Shown here in pieces: positions 33,259-42,088 of a stretch of 64,000 bases of DNA (position 1 is its first letter; the number at the start of each line of letters is the position of its first letter). The DNA lies in contig MESI01000094.1 in the NCBI GenBank assembly GCA_001770935.1, positions 1 through 64,000 of the forward strand. The letters run 5' to 3'. The position numbers and the translations under genes were made by a program. The notes beneath the pieces were generated by a model. That model was not told the DNA's origin and did not search any database. It was given only the letters and a program-made list of their open reading frames with translations. This DNA comes from Burkholderiales bacterium RIFCSPLOWO2_12_FULL_61_40. Its GTDB lineage: Bacteria; Pseudomonadota; Gammaproteobacteria; Burkholderiales; Burkholderiaceae_C.

Positions 33259-35787
33259 ATGTCCCGCAAATCAGCCCATCAGGCGAAGCCGCCCTCAGTT
33301 GCTGCAAGCTCCAGCGATGCGCAAGAACGCCTGGCGCTCGTGCATCTGGAAAAAGGCCGCTACCGTGACGCCATTGACGCTTTCAAGGCACTGTTAAAAA
33401 CGCAGCGGCGGCCCGACTGGCTGGCGGGCCTGGCAAGCGCCTATGCCGGACGGGCGCAAGGGCTGGCGGCAAAGGATATGCGGCGCGAGGCGATCGAACT
33501 CTGGCGTAGTCGGGCCGAACATTGCGGCACACCGCTTTGGGAAGGTCCCTATGTGGGCTGGATGGTTGCGCAGGGCCGACTCGCGGACGTGCTGGGGTAT
33601 CTGGCCACCCGGCGCGCCGCTGCGCCCGCAGCGCAGCGCAATGACGAGATTGCCAGCCTGGAGGCGCGACTGGCTCCGGCCCTGCTGGTGGCCGACGATG
33701 CCATCGTGGCGCGCCTGCCCGCCGAGTCGCAGCTGGTGCAGCACCGCGTTTTCGCCCAGGCGGCACTGGCAGCCTACGCCCGGAAGGACGCGCCTGCGCT
33801 GGAGGGGGCGCTGGCGGCCATTCCCTTTCGTTCGCCCTACCGCGATCTTCGGCTCGTGCTCAAGGCAATGGTGCTGTGGGAGACGGACCAGGATGCGGCG
33901 CGCCTGGCGATGGACCGACTGCCAGCGGATGGCCCGTTTGAGCCGCTCGCAGCGCCCTTGCGCGCACTGCTTGCTCCTGGCGGCAATTGGTCACGCCTTT
34001 GGGCAACCCTCAATAAAGAACAGCAAACCATCGCTCTGGATCTGTTGGGCTGCCCGCCAGCGTTTGCCCCCTTGCTGCGTGCATTGGCCGACACCGATGC
34101 GGATGTGGCGCCGTCGGCCTTGTTCGATCTGGTACAGCGGCATGCGCGCGACTTGCCCAGTTCGCTTGCGACGCGGTTGTGGCAATGGCTGGCGCCCTGG
34201 GCGGTGCGCCGGGGTTGCGCCAGCCCGCGCATCTTCGGTAGCCCCTCACCGGTCGTGCAGGAGTGCGCGACGGCGCTGGCGGTGGAGATCAAGGGGGAAT
34301 GGGGCCATGCCGAAGAGCACTGGTCCGACGCGGTGGACGTGCTCGCCTCCAGCAAGGATGCCGACGACCGGTTGCGCGCGGCCCTGATTTTGCGCCACAT
34401 GGCGCTCCATGGCGAACATCTGTCGCGCGACGGTGTTCTGGATGATGTGGGCGCGGACATGCTGACGAAAAGCCTGCAGAACGACCTGGGGGACCCGGAT
34501 ATCCACGTTCGGCTGGTCCGGTTCTGGCGGTGCAAGGGCGACCTGAAACGCGCGCGGGAACGGCTGGATGCCGGGTTGGGCCAGTTCCCCGACCATGTCG
34601 CGCTGCTGGCCGAGGGCGTTGAAACCGCTCTGGCGGCGAGTGCCTTCAAAAAGGCGGCGAGTACGGCACGGCGCTTGCTGGAGTTGGACCCGCTGAACAG
34701 CAAGGTGCGCTCCCTGGTGGGTAAAGCGCATTTGTCCCACGCCGGCAAACAGATTGCGGCGGACAAACTGGCGGCGGCTAAAAAGGAAATCGAGGAAGCC
34801 GGGAACTGGCTCACCACCAGCGTCGATCAGGGCCGCATGCAACTGCTGCTGGCCTGGACGGAGCCCACGGGAAGCGCCGAACGGCGGCGGCTGGCGCAGC
34901 TTGCGGTGGCGGCCTGGGGTGGCGGCCTGGCCGCGGCGTGGCGTTTGCTGCGGGAGGCGCAGGGCGCTTTTGCCCGTGTCGGTGTGACAGCGTCGGAATC
35001 ACTGCTGGGCGAGGCTGGAATCGACACGGCGAAAGCCGTGACACCGGCCGACCTTCTGGAATGGGTGCAGGTGCTGGAGCAAGAAACCCCCATGGTCCGC
35101 AAAGGGCAAGACCCCTTGGCCCTCTGGCGCAAGGCGATCCTGGGTATGGCGGCCACGCCCGTGTTCGACGCGGAGTCGACGGTGCGGGTCTGCGAAGCAT
35201 TGGGCCGCCACGAGGAGCACGATCTGGTGGAGAAATTCGCCAATGCCGCACGCAAACGCTGGCCGGATCGGCCGATTTTTGTGTACCACGCGGTCGCGGC
35301 ACGTTTTGGCAAAAAACGGTGCATCGACAGCAAGCAGGACTACGACGACCTGGAGCGCGCGCTAGACCATGCGCGCCGCAACAAGGATCGCAGGCTGGTC
35401 ATGCGCATCGACGCCTTGTTCGAGGACGATGAGGATATGTCCGACTTCGGCGCACCGGGCTTGCCGAGCCGGCCCGGTGTCCCAAAGCTGCCTTTGAACC
35501 CCGGACAATTGACCCCGGATATGGTGCGCGAAATGATCGAACTATCGATCAAAGGGGGCGGTGAAAAAGCCTTCCTGAAGGGGGCGCGCACGAATTTGGG
35601 CGATGCGCTGTACCGCGCCATAGAGAAGGCATCAGGTGGCAACCACGCGGCTTTTGTGCGCAACCTGGTCAACCTCGTCGCGGAATCGATAGTCGCTGAT
35701 GTGGCCGCACCGCCGCCCTTTGTTCCAGCAACCATCAGCAAACCCAAAAAACCCGTCCCAGGACAGGGGAATATGTTCAATGAGTGA
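33259..35787 (+). CDS. Large helical-repeat (TPR-like) protein heading an Hsp70 operon
   Basis: An 842-residue soluble protein that I do not recognise by name. It starts with one TPR-like unit (ERLALVHLEKGRYRDAIDAF at about residues 23-42). Several alpha-alpha repeat segments follow, including GDLKRARERLDAGLGQFPDH (about 434-453) and AFKKAASTARRLLELDPLNS (about 470-489), separated by alanine-leucine rich helices. A conserved-looking C-terminal block contains LTPDMVREMIELSIKGGGEK. No signal peptide or membrane segment is seen. It overlaps the J-like gene by eight bases. The operon places it as the client-binding or scaffold partner of a specialised Hsp70. Confidence 0.75.
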   Translation: MSRKSAHQAKPPSVAASSSDAQERLALVHLEKGRYRDAIDAFKALLKTQRRPDWLAGLASAYAGRAQGLAAKDMRREAIELWRSRAEHCGTPLWEGPYVGWMVAQGRLADVLGYLATRRAAAPAAQRNDEIASLEARLAPALLVADDAIVARLPAESQLVQHRVFAQAALAAYARKDAPALEGALAAIPFRSPYRDLRLVLKAMVLWETDQDAARLAMDRLPADGPFEPLAAPLRALLAPGGNWSRLWATLNKEQQTIALDLLGCPPAFAPLLRALADTDADVAPSALFDLVQRHARDLPSSLATRLWQWLAPWAVRRGCASPRIFGSPSPVVQECATALAVEIKGEWGHAEEHWSDAVDVLASSKDADDRLRAALILRHMALHGEHLSRDGVLDDVGADMLTKSLQNDLGDPDIHVRLVRFWRCKGDLKRARERLDAGLGQFPDHVALLAEGVETALAASAFKKAASTARRLLELDPLNSKVRSLVGKAHLSHAGKQIAADKLAAAKKEIEEAGNWLTTSVDQGRMQLLLAWTEPTGSAERRRLAQLAVAAWGGGLAAAWRLLREAQGAFARVGVTASESLLGEAGIDTAKAVTPADLLEWVQVLEQETPMVRKGQDPLALWRKAILGMAATPVFDAESTVRVCEALGRHEEHDLVEKFANAARKRWPDRPIFVYHAVAARFGKKRCIDSKQDYDDLERALDHARRNKDRRLVMRIDALFEDDEDMSDFGAPGLPSRPGVPKLPLNPGQLTPDMVREMIELSIKGGGEKAFLKGARTNLGDALYRAIEKASGGNHAAFVRNLVNLVAESIVADVAAPPPFVPATISKPKKPVPGQGNMFNE

Positions 35788-36082
35788 TCCCTACCATGTG
35801 CTCGGTGTCGCGCGCGACGCCGACGATGCGGCGATACGCGCTGCCTACCTCGCCGCTGTGCGGCTTTCCCCGCCGGACCGGGATGCCGAGCGTTTCGCGG
35901 CCTTGCGCCGGGCCTTTGACGCGGTGGCCAGCCACCGTCTGCGGCTGGCCCACGACCTGTTTGACCGCGAACCACCGACGCCCGACGGTCTGCTGCACCT
36001 GCTGGAAAGCCAGTGTGTCCGGCGCCGTCCCGACGCAGCTGGCCTGCTGCGCGTGCTCAAAGGCGGTGGCGATGGACGCTGA
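35780..36082 (+). CDS. J-domain-like protein lacking the HPD motif
   Basis: A 100-residue protein with a J-domain pattern over residues 1-62: DPYHVLGVARDADDAAIRAA, a helix II (YLAAVRLSPPDRD), and RFAALRRAFDAVASHRLRL. The catalytic His-Pro-Asp that triggers Hsp70 ATPase in true DnaJ proteins is replaced by Pro-Pro-Asp in SPPDRD. It may therefore dock on the cognate Hsp70 without stimulating it, or use a co-adapted surface. It has no glycine-rich, zinc-finger or client-binding domain. It overlaps the genes on both sides (8 and 11 bases), which supports strict co-expression. Confidence 0.8.
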   Translation: MSDPYHVLGVARDADDAAIRAAYLAAVRLSPPDRDAERFAALRRAFDAVASHRLRLAHDLFDREPPTPDGLLHLLESQCVRRRPDAAGLLRVLKGGGDGR

Positions 36083-36743
36083 AGCCAAAGAACGCCTGAT
36101 CGACGAGTTTCGCGCCTGCCTGGATGATTGGGAGCCAGGCGATGCGGATGCGTCCGCTGGCGAAGCGGGCGGGCCACCGGTCGATCTGGCGCTGCTGTTT
36201 TCCGAAATGTCCGTCCTGCGCAACGAGGTGCGCGTGGAGGCCCGCCAGTTCAAGACCGCGCTGGATGAAATGCGCGCGCTCACCGAACTGCTCGGCGAAC
36301 AGAATCGGCGGCTGGCACGCGACCTGGAGCGCGCCCGCGAAGCGGAAGGTAACGCGCAACGCCAGACAGAACGGCGCATGCTGCTGGAGATGCTCGATGT
36401 GCGCGACCGGATCGCCGCCGCCATGGGCGTGGTGGACGCCTATCGGCCGGGCTGGTGGTCCCGCCTGGCACCCACGCAAACCAGGCTCGCGCAGGGCTTG
36501 CGCGAGGGCATTGAGCTGACGCTGCGTCGGCTGGACGAGGTGTTGGCCGAACGGCGCGTACGCGCCATTGACGCGGTCGGCGGCCGCCTGGACCCCAATA
36601 CCATGCGCGCCGTGGGTGTCGGGTTTGACGCACAGCGCCCACAGGGCGAAGTGTTGAGCGAGGCAAGGCGCGGCTATGTGCGCGACGACGAACTGCTGCG
36701 CCTGGCCGAAGTGATTGTGAACAAACAAGAAAGCAAACCATGA
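36072..36743 (+). CDS. GrpE-like nucleotide exchange factor
   Basis: A 223-residue GrpE-type protein. Residues about 35-95 form a heptad-rich coiled coil (SEMSVLRNEVRVEARQFKTA and on), a four-helix-like middle part follows, and the C-terminal beta wing reads LDPNTMRAVGVGFDAQRPQG and GYVRDDELLRLAEVIVNK, aligning with the FNPNEHEAVG... and GYRLHDRVLRPARVVV blocks of GrpE. GrpE releases ADP from DnaK. Its coding start at 36072 overlaps the J-like gene by eleven bases. It is separate from the housekeeping grpE-dnaK-dnaJ set, which is not in this window. Confidence 0.82.
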   Translation: MDAEAKERLIDEFRACLDDWEPGDADASAGEAGGPPVDLALLFSEMSVLRNEVRVEARQFKTALDEMRALTELLGEQNRRLARDLERAREAEGNAQRQTERRMLLEMLDVRDRIAAAMGVVDAYRPGWWSRLAPTQTRLAQGLREGIELTLRRLDEVLAERRVRAIDAVGGRLDPNTMRAVGVGFDAQRPQGEVLSEARRGYVRDDELLRLAEVIVNKQESKP

Positions 36744-38554
36744 GCAACGTTATCGTAGGGATTGACCTGGGCACCACCAATTCGGAAATTGCCGTTGTCC
36801 GCAATGGCCGGATCGAAGTGATCGAAATCGAAAACGGCGTGCCAATCCTGCCCTCGGTGGTGGGCCTGGGCGAGGACAACACGCTACTGGTCGGCGCTGC
36901 GGCGCGCAACCAGTATGTGCTGCACCCCGAGCGCACCATTCGGTCGGTCAAGCGGCGCATGGGCGAGGCGACCCGCCTGACGCTGGGCGACAAACAATAC
37001 AGCCCGTCCGAAATTTCGGCCATGATCCTGCTGCGGCTGAAAAAAATTGCCGAAGCGCATCTGGGTGCCCCGGTCCACCGGGCGGTGATCACCGTGCCGG
37101 CCTATTTTTCAGACGCCCAGCGCCAGGCCACGCGCGAAGCCGGAGAAATCGCCGGACTGGAGGTTGTGCGTATCCTCAACGAGCCCACCGCCGCCGCCCT
37201 GGCCTACGGGGCGCAGCGTGGCGCCAGCGGGCAGGCCAAGGCGCGCAAAGCGCTGGTCTACGATCTGGGGGGCGGCACCTTCGACGTGTCCATTGTGAAC
37301 ATGGAGGGCGACGTGGTCGAGGTGCTGGCCAGCCACGGCAACAACGCCCTGGGCGGCGACGATTTCGACCGCCGCATCATCGACTTCGCGCTCGACCATT
37401 TGCGCACCGTGCATGGCATTGATGCTGAAACCGCGGCGGCCTCACCCACGGCCATGGCACGCCTGCAGCGCGCGGCCGAGGCCGCCAAAATTGCCTTGTC
37501 CGACCGCCCCTACGCCACGCTGGCCGAAGAATTCCTGTTCGAGAAGAATGGCGCCCCGGTGCATCTGTCGCTTGAAATTTCGCGCCATGAATACGAGGAG
37601 ATGATCGAGCCCTACATCACCGAGACCATGGATGCGGTCCATGTCGCGCTGACCGGGGCCCATCTGGCGGTGGCTGATATCGACGAGGTGCTGCTGGTCG
37701 GCGGCGCCACCCGCACGCCCATGGTGTCGCGTCTGCTGGAAGCGCTCACCGGCATTCAGCCGCATGGAGAAATTGACCCCGATCTGTGCGTGGCCATGGG
37801 CGCGGCCATTCAGGGCGAGACCATCGCCGGCGGGGCGACGCCCACGGTGCTGATCGACGTCACGCCGTATACCTTCGGCACCAGCTCGCTGGCGATTCTG
37901 GATGGCAGAGAGTATCCCTACTGTTTTGTGCCGCTGATTCGCAAAAACACGCCGATCCCGGCCTCGCGCAGTGAGGTCTTCTACACCGTGTTCGACAATC
38001 AGGATGTGGTGGAGGTCATGGTCTACCAGGGGGAAGCCCCGGACGCCCTGGACAACATTGAAATCGGGCGTTTCAAGGTGGAAGGCCTGCGCAAGGTCCC
38101 GGCGGGCAATCCTATCGTGCTCGATTTTTCCATCGACATCAACGGCATCCTCCAGGTCCGCGCCAGCGAGAAGAAAAGCGGGCTGGAGTACGCCATTACC
38201 ATCGACAACGCCATTTCGCGTTTTGAGGAAGGCAAGCTGGACGAGGCGCGCGGCCGCATTCGTTCGATGTTCGGCGAGGACAGCGTGTCGGACGAGGCCG
38301 CGGGCACAGCACAGGCTGGTTCGCAGGCCGAAGTTTCGCCACTGGGCCACCGCCGCACTGTGGTGGAGGCGCTGGCGCTGATCGAAAAGGCCGAGCGCCT
38401 GCTCAAGACCGCAGGTGCCGATGACCGTGAAGATCTGATTGACAGCATGGAGGCCGTGCGCGACGCCATGGCCCCTGCGGCTACTGGCGACGACACGGTG
38501 CTGCAGCAAGCCATGGGGACGCTGGCCGACGTGCTGTACTACCTCGACAATTGA
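36740..38554 (+). CDS. Hsp70-family chaperone (DnaK paralogue)
   Basis: A 604-residue Hsp70. Nucleotide-binding-domain signatures are [14 protein letters not shown] (start), [35 protein letters not shown] and [13 protein letters not shown]. The linker reads [17 protein letters not shown], where true DnaK has VLLLDVTPLSLG. The substrate-binding part is recognisable ([27 protein letters not shown]), but the lid is short and there is no EEVD-like end. At about 35 residues less than DnaK it is a divergent paralogue. It overlaps the grpE-like stop by four bases and is followed with a one-base overlap by the zinc-ribbon gene. Confidence 0.93.
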   Translation: MSNVIVGIDLGTTNSEIAVVRNGRIEVIEIENGVPILPSVVGLGEDNTLLVGAAARNQYVLHPERTIRSVKRRMGEATRLTLGDKQYSPSEISAMILLRLKKIAEAHLGAPVHRAVITVPAYFSDAQRQATREAGEIAGLEVVRILNEPTAAALAYGAQRGASGQAKARKALVYDLGGGTFDVSIVNMEGDVVEVLASHGNNALGGDDFDRRIIDFALDHLRTVHGIDAETAAASPTAMARLQRAAEAAKIALSDRPYATLAEEFLFEKNGAPVHLSLEISRHEYEEMIEPYITETMDAVHVALTGAHLAVADIDEVLLVGGATRTPMVSRLLEALTGIQPHGEIDPDLCVAMGAAIQGETIAGGATPTVLIDVTPYTFGTSSLAILDGREYPYCFVPLIRKNTPIPASRSEVFYTVFDNQDVVEVMVYQGEAPDALDNIEIGRFKVEGLRKVPAGNPIVLDFSIDINGILQVRASEKKSGLEYAITIDNAISRFEEGKLDEARGRIRSMFGEDSVSDEAAGTAQAGSQAEVSPLGHRRTVVEALALIEKAERLLKTAGADDREDLIDSMEAVRDAMAPAATGDDTVLQQAMGTLADVLYYLDN

Positions 38555-38847
38555 TGGCACGCATGGAACGTTGTCCGGCTTGCCGCGCCAGGCTGGCGGA
38601 TGCGGAAATTTGCACCCGGTGCGGCACCGATTTTTCCACGTCCCGCCGCGCCGAGCGCCAGGCGCAAGGGCTTGCACACATCGCCGTGCGCCAACTTTGC
38701 CTGGGCCAGACGATGCAAGCGGCGGCGACTGCGGACGCCGCCACCCACCTGGCCAGTCCGCTGCTGGCCTTGGCTGTCATGGAAACGATACGTCGGCGGG
38801 GTGCAGTTCACAGCACCGATGTGGAAGACCCGCGGCAGGAGTTTTAG
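38554..38847 (+). CDS. Small zinc-ribbon protein
   Basis: A 97-residue protein whose first 25 residues form a zinc ribbon: CPAC and CTRC spaced by 12 residues (ERCPACRARLADAEICTRCG). The following 70 residues look alpha-helical (GLAHIAVRQLCLGQTMQAAA), similar in character to a single TPR-like hairpin, and may bind the large repeat protein or Hsp70. The ATG at 38554 shares a base with the Hsp70 stop (TGATG); a TTG at 38551 is adjacent. It is the last gene of the operon, and no terminator is evident. Confidence 0.72.
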   Translation: MARMERCPACRARLADAEICTRCGTDFSTSRRAERQAQGLAHIAVRQLCLGQTMQAAATADAATHLASPLLALAVMETIRRRGAVHSTDVEDPRQEF

Positions 38848-38875
38848 GGCGCATTTGGGACTCATCCCGCCAGAG

Positions 38876-39154
38876 TCAGTCCTGCCCCGCCTGCCCTGCC
38901 ATTCTGGTGCGCCAGGCCAGCACCACGCGCCGGTGCTGGCGCCGTTCACGGATGCCGGAAGGAGTGGCCGGGTCCGGGTCAGTGCAGCAGGCGCACTGGT
39001 AGCGGCCCCGGCCTGCGCCTGCGCCTGCGGCAGGCAGCATACGCCGTGGTTTGGGGGGCGGCTCTGGCACAGCCTGGTCCGGCCAGCCTGGATGCATGGC
39101 GTGCGGTGATTCGGCATCAGAGGTTTTCAATTCAACCGTTGTAGAGGTGTTCAT
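38876..39154 (-). CDS. Small hypothetical protein below a Fur box
   Basis: A 92-codon frame from ATG 39154 (MNTSTTVELKTSDAESPHAM). It is proline-rich in the middle (AVPEPPPKPRRML) with a CACCTDPDP cysteine cluster. I recognise no family, and coding character is uncertain because all frames are fairly open in this GC-rich stretch. The reason to list it is the strong Fur-type box 67 bases upstream, which otherwise has no target: the next minus-strand gene ends at 39292 and points here. It may be a real iron-regulated small protein or the remains of one. Confidence 0.3.
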   Translation of the reverse strand: MNTSTTVELKTSDAESPHAMHPGWPDQAVPEPPPKPRRMLPAAGAGAGRGRYQCACCTDPDPATPSGIRERRQHRRVVLAWRTRMAGQAGQD

Positions 39155-39220
39155 ACGGGCCAAGCGGCTTCTGGAATGGGGATGTGGCCAGAAATCCGGC
39201 AACTGCGAGGGTTTGCAGTG

Positions 39221-39239
39221 TATGCGAATAATTCTCATT
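39221..39239 (-). promoter_or_regulatory. Fur box
   Basis: The minus strand reads AATGAGAATTATTCGCATA, near-perfect dyad symmetry (ATGcGAAT/ATTCtCAT). This is the strongest Fur-type site in the window together with 11006-11022. Its orientation and position fit control of the small frame to the left. Confidence 0.65.
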
Positions 39240-39291
39240 TATTGAAAAGAAACCTTTTGCCAATTTCTCACCGCCGCACCATGGCACGGGC

Positions 39292-40170
39292 CTACCCCGG
39301 TCCAGCGGGCAAAAGACAATGCAGTCGGGCACGCGTCTCCGCGCTCATGGCATTCACCGGGGTGACCAGCGCGCTGTTCAGCGCTCCGTGCGCAATCGAC
39401 GGGGGCTGCTCCTGCCCGAGCAGGCGGATCGCGATGGCCGCAATGCGCTGTGCGTGCCCGGCGTTTTGCATCAGGTTGGCGATCGCCATGTCCGCGGTGA
39501 CATGCGCCTCACGCGGGTGCCAGCAGTCGTAGTCGGTCACCATGGCCAGCGTAGCGTAGGCGATTTGCGCTTCGCGGGCGAGTTTGGCCTCGGGCATATT
39601 GGTCATGCCGATGACGCTGGCGCCCATGCTGCGGTACCAGTGCGATTCGGCCTGCGTTGAAAACTGCGGGCCTTCGACACAGACATAGGTGCCGCCACGG
39701 TGCAGCCGCAGGGGCTCGGCCGGGCTGAGTGTTTCAACCGCCCGGGCCAGCGCCTCCGCTACGCTCGGACACACCGGTTGGGCCATGGAGACGTGCGCCA
39801 CCGCGCCGTCGCCAAAGAAGGTGCCGTCGCGTCGGCGTGTCAGGTCGATGAACTGGTCGGGCAGCACCATGTCCAGGGGCCGGAGTTCTTCGCGCAAGGA
39901 GCCTACGGCCGACATCGAAATCAGGTAACGCACGCCCATCTGTTTCATGGCGTGGATGTTCGCCCGGTAGGGCACTTCGGACGGAATCAAGCGGTGCCCG
40001 CGCCCATGGCGCGCCAGGAATGCCACCGGTACGCCGTGCACCAGGCCAGTGACGAGGGCGTCCGAGGGCGCGCCGTAGGGCGTGTCGATCCGGTGTTCTT
40101 CTGCGTTGTGCAGCGCCTCCATGGCATAGAGGCCGCTGCCGCCGATCACACCGATAAGCGCTTGTTGCAT
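39292..40170 (-). CDS. mtnP: S-methyl-5'-thioadenosine phosphorylase (MTAP/PNP family)
   Basis: A cytosolic enzyme of 292 residues that splits 5'-methylthioadenosine with phosphate into adenine and methylthioribose 1-phosphate. Motifs are IGVIGGSGLY at the N-terminus, HGRGHRLIPSEVPYRANIHA (phosphate and base contacts), YVCVEGPQFSTQAES and IGMTNMPEAKLAREA, with VTDYDCWH near the end. AAGGA precedes the ATG at 40170. The gene diverges from the HD-GYP/ECF operon, and both carry the same predicted ECF promoter. Because related 5'-deoxy-5'-arsinoyl adenosines arise in arsenosugar synthesis, a role in that pathway (operon at 47.9 kb) is plausible. Confidence 0.92.
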   Translation of the reverse strand: MQQALIGVIGGSGLYAMEALHNAEEHRIDTPYGAPSDALVTGLVHGVPVAFLARHGRGHRLIPSEVPYRANIHAMKQMGVRYLISMSAVGSLREELRPLDMVLPDQFIDLTRRRDGTFFGDGAVAHVSMAQPVCPSVAEALARAVETLSPAEPLRLHRGGTYVCVEGPQFSTQAESHWYRSMGASVIGMTNMPEAKLAREAQIAYATLAMVTDYDCWHPREAHVTADMAIANLMQNAGHAQRIAAIAIRLLGQEQPPSIAHGALNSALVTPVNAMSAETRARLHCLLPAGPG

Positions 40171-40203
40171 GGTTTTTGTCCTTGGTGAATGGGGTTGACC
40201 ACA

Positions 40204-40232
40204 GAGTCGCCGCAAAGCGCCGGTTTCTTACA
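40204..40232 (-). promoter_or_regulatory. Predicted ECF promoter of the MTA phosphorylase gene
   Basis: The minus strand reads TGTAAGAA (40232-40225), 15 bases, then CGACTC (40209-40204). The -10 lies 34 bases before the ATG at 40170. The same motif occurs at 40251, 47760 and 47826. Confidence 0.65.
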
Positions 40233-40250
40233 GCGTTGGGCGGGTCACCG

Positions 40251-40279
40251 TGTAAGAAATGGCGCAGTACCGCCGACTG
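40251..40279 (+). promoter_or_regulatory. Predicted ECF promoter of the HD-GYP/ECF sigma operon
   Basis: TGTAAGAA at 40251-40258, a 15-base spacer and CGACTG at 40274-40279. It lies 18 bases from the divergent site on the other strand and 90 bases before the HD-GYP start. A tiny frame (ATG at about 40312, ten codons) lies in the leader and is probably incidental. Confidence 0.65.
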
Positions 40280-40369
40280 AGTTTGTATTTATGACCGCAC
40301 CGGAGCCCCACCATGCGCAAGACCATTCTGCTGGCGCGGCGCTGAAACCATCACCGCAAAGGAGACCGC

Positions 40370-41323
40370 ATGAACACGATCAAGCCATGGGCCGATGGGG
40401 CCACGCCGGACGACCGCGGCGAGGTGAACGATCTGGTTTCCACTGCGGATCATCTGCTGGCCAGTTTGCTGACCATGGCCTGGTTTGTGGAGGCGCGTGA
40501 CCCCTACACCGGCGGGCACCTCTGGCGCGTCTCGCGTTACGCCCGGCTGCTGGCCGAAGCGGCCGGCTTCAACGATGCCGACGCAGCCCGCATCAGCCTG
40601 GGCGGCTTTTTGCACGACCTGGGCAAGGTGGGGGTGCCCGATGCCATTTTGCGCAAGCCCGACCGCCTGAGCGACGCGGAATATGCCGTCATCAAGACCC
40701 ACCCCAGCGTGGGCCTGCGCCTGTTGTCGGGGCACCCGCTGGCGCGGCTGGTCCGCGACGCGGTGCTGCTGCACCACGAACGGCCGGACGGCCAGGGTTA
40801 TCCGCGCGGTTTGGCGGGGGACGCGATCCCGGCCATGGCGCGGGTGGTGGGCATTTGCGACGCCTTCGACGCCATGACCAGCCACCGCCCGTACCGCGCA
40901 GGCATGCCGCGCGACAAGGCCATCGCCATCGTGCAGGAATGTCGTGGCACCCAGTTTGACGCGCACCTGGCGGATGTCTTCGCCGCGCTGGGTGCATCGG
41001 GGCGGCTCGACCATGTGATCGGACACAGCGACGAGGGCATTCCCCTCCAGTCGTGCCCCATGTGTGGCCCCACCCTGGTACAGCGCCGTGACCATCGGGC
41101 GGGCCAGCACCTGTACTGCCGCAATTGCACGGGCGAGTTTCTTTTAGAGCCCGACGGCGACACGCTGCGGGCAGTCCCGACAGGCCAACAGGGCCAAGCG
41201 GTTGATCTGGAGCCCGAAAGCGACGCCGCACTGATTGCGCGCACCGTACGTGCCGCCGTCGCGGCCCTGCCGGTGGCCGATTTGCTCGGGCCATCGGCCC
41301 CACCATTTGGCTTGGGGGCATGA
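40370..41323 (+). CDS. HD-GYP domain protein with C-terminal zinc ribbon (c-di-GMP phosphodiesterase type)
   Basis: A 317-residue cytosolic protein. The HD-GYP domain covers residues 35-210: ARDPYTGGHLWRVSRYARLL, the HD pair in FLHDLGKVGVPDAIL, and HHERPDGQGYPRGL as the GYP element. Such domains hydrolyse cyclic di-GMP with a two- or three-metal centre. A C-terminal zinc ribbon follows (CPMC and CRNC, about 225-250), a rare addition that could sense metal. AAAGGAG lies before the ATG. A shared predicted ECF promoter and the sigma gene 124 bases downstream suggest membership of a metal-stress regulon. Confidence 0.88.
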   Translation: MNTIKPWADGATPDDRGEVNDLVSTADHLLASLLTMAWFVEARDPYTGGHLWRVSRYARLLAEAAGFNDADAARISLGGFLHDLGKVGVPDAILRKPDRLSDAEYAVIKTHPSVGLRLLSGHPLARLVRDAVLLHHERPDGQGYPRGLAGDAIPAMARVVGICDAFDAMTSHRPYRAGMPRDKAIAIVQECRGTQFDAHLADVFAALGASGRLDHVIGHSDEGIPLQSCPMCGPTLVQRRDHRAGQHLYCRNCTGEFLLEPDGDTLRAVPTGQQGQAVDLEPESDAALIARTVRAAVAALPVADLLGPSAPPFGLGA

Positions 41324-41446
41324 TGTCTTGGCTGCAACTGGCTTGTTCGTCCCGCATGGCGAAAAACGCCTTGCAGGTGGTTGTGGTGGTGCCGTTCTGT
41401 GTTGCCAGCTATAGTGCTGCGAAGAACGAAATGAACAGGAGCGGCG

Positions 41447-42088
41447 ATGAACGACCCCACGGCGGCGAGGACCGACAGTGAAACCCGATCCGACCACCCC
41501 TCTGCGCTCGTCGACCGGGAATTCCTGGACAGTTTGAGGCGCCAGATGCACAAATTCGCCACCCTGCAACTGTCCGATGCCCACTTGGCCGAAGATGCGG
41601 TGCAAGAAGCGCTGATGGGCGCACTGAAGAACGTTCAGTCCTTCGGTGGCCGGGCCGCGCTGAAGACCTGGGTGTTCGCCATCCTCAAGAACAAAATTGC
41701 CGATGTGCTGCGCGGCAAGCAGCGCGTGGTCAATGCCAGCAGCCTGTTGCGCGCGGACGAAGAAGATGAGAATGAGGACTTTGCGGCGCTGTTCGACAAC
41801 AAAGGATTCTGGCAGGTCGATGAGCGGCCGGTGGCCTGGGCCAACCCCGAGGAGTCCCTGCGGCAAAGCGACTTCTGGCGCGTGTTTGAAACCTGCCTGG
41901 AGCATTTGCCCGGCCAGCAGGCGCGGGTGTTCATGATGCGCGAGTTCATTGAACTCGAATCCCCCGAAGTCTGCCAGGCGGTGGGCATCACGGTCAGCAA
42001 CCTCAATGTCATGCTGCACCGCGCCCGGCTGCGCCTGCGCGAGTGTCTGGAGAACCGCTGGTTTGGAACGGGGGCCAATCCATGCTGA
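41447..42088 (+). CDS. ECF-type RNA polymerase sigma factor
   Basis: A 213-residue sigma factor. Region 2 is visible at about residues 28-95 (MHKFATLQLSDAHLAEDAVQ, then FGGRAALKTWVFAILKNKIA), region 4 at about 147-203 (CLEHLPGQQARVFMMREFIE, and ITVSNLNVMLHRARLRL). A 45-residue acidic linker (RADEEDENEDFAAL) between them is longer than usual. It is followed, with a seven-base overlap, by a zf-HC2 anti-sigma gene. The motif TGTAAGAA-N15-CGACT found before four nearby transcription units is the best candidate for its promoter. Confidence 0.9.
   Translation: MNDPTAARTDSETRSDHPSALVDREFLDSLRRQMHKFATLQLSDAHLAEDAVQEALMGALKNVQSFGGRAALKTWVFAILKNKIADVLRGKQRVVNASSLLRADEEDENEDFAALFDNKGFWQVDERPVAWANPEESLRQSDFWRVFETCLEHLPGQQARVFMMREFIELESPEVCQAVGITVSNLNVMLHRARLRLRECLENRWFGTGANPC

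Noticed and set aside
35780..36082. Calling this gene dnaJ
   Set aside because: Only a J-like domain is present, without HPD, glycine-rich region, zinc fingers or client domain.
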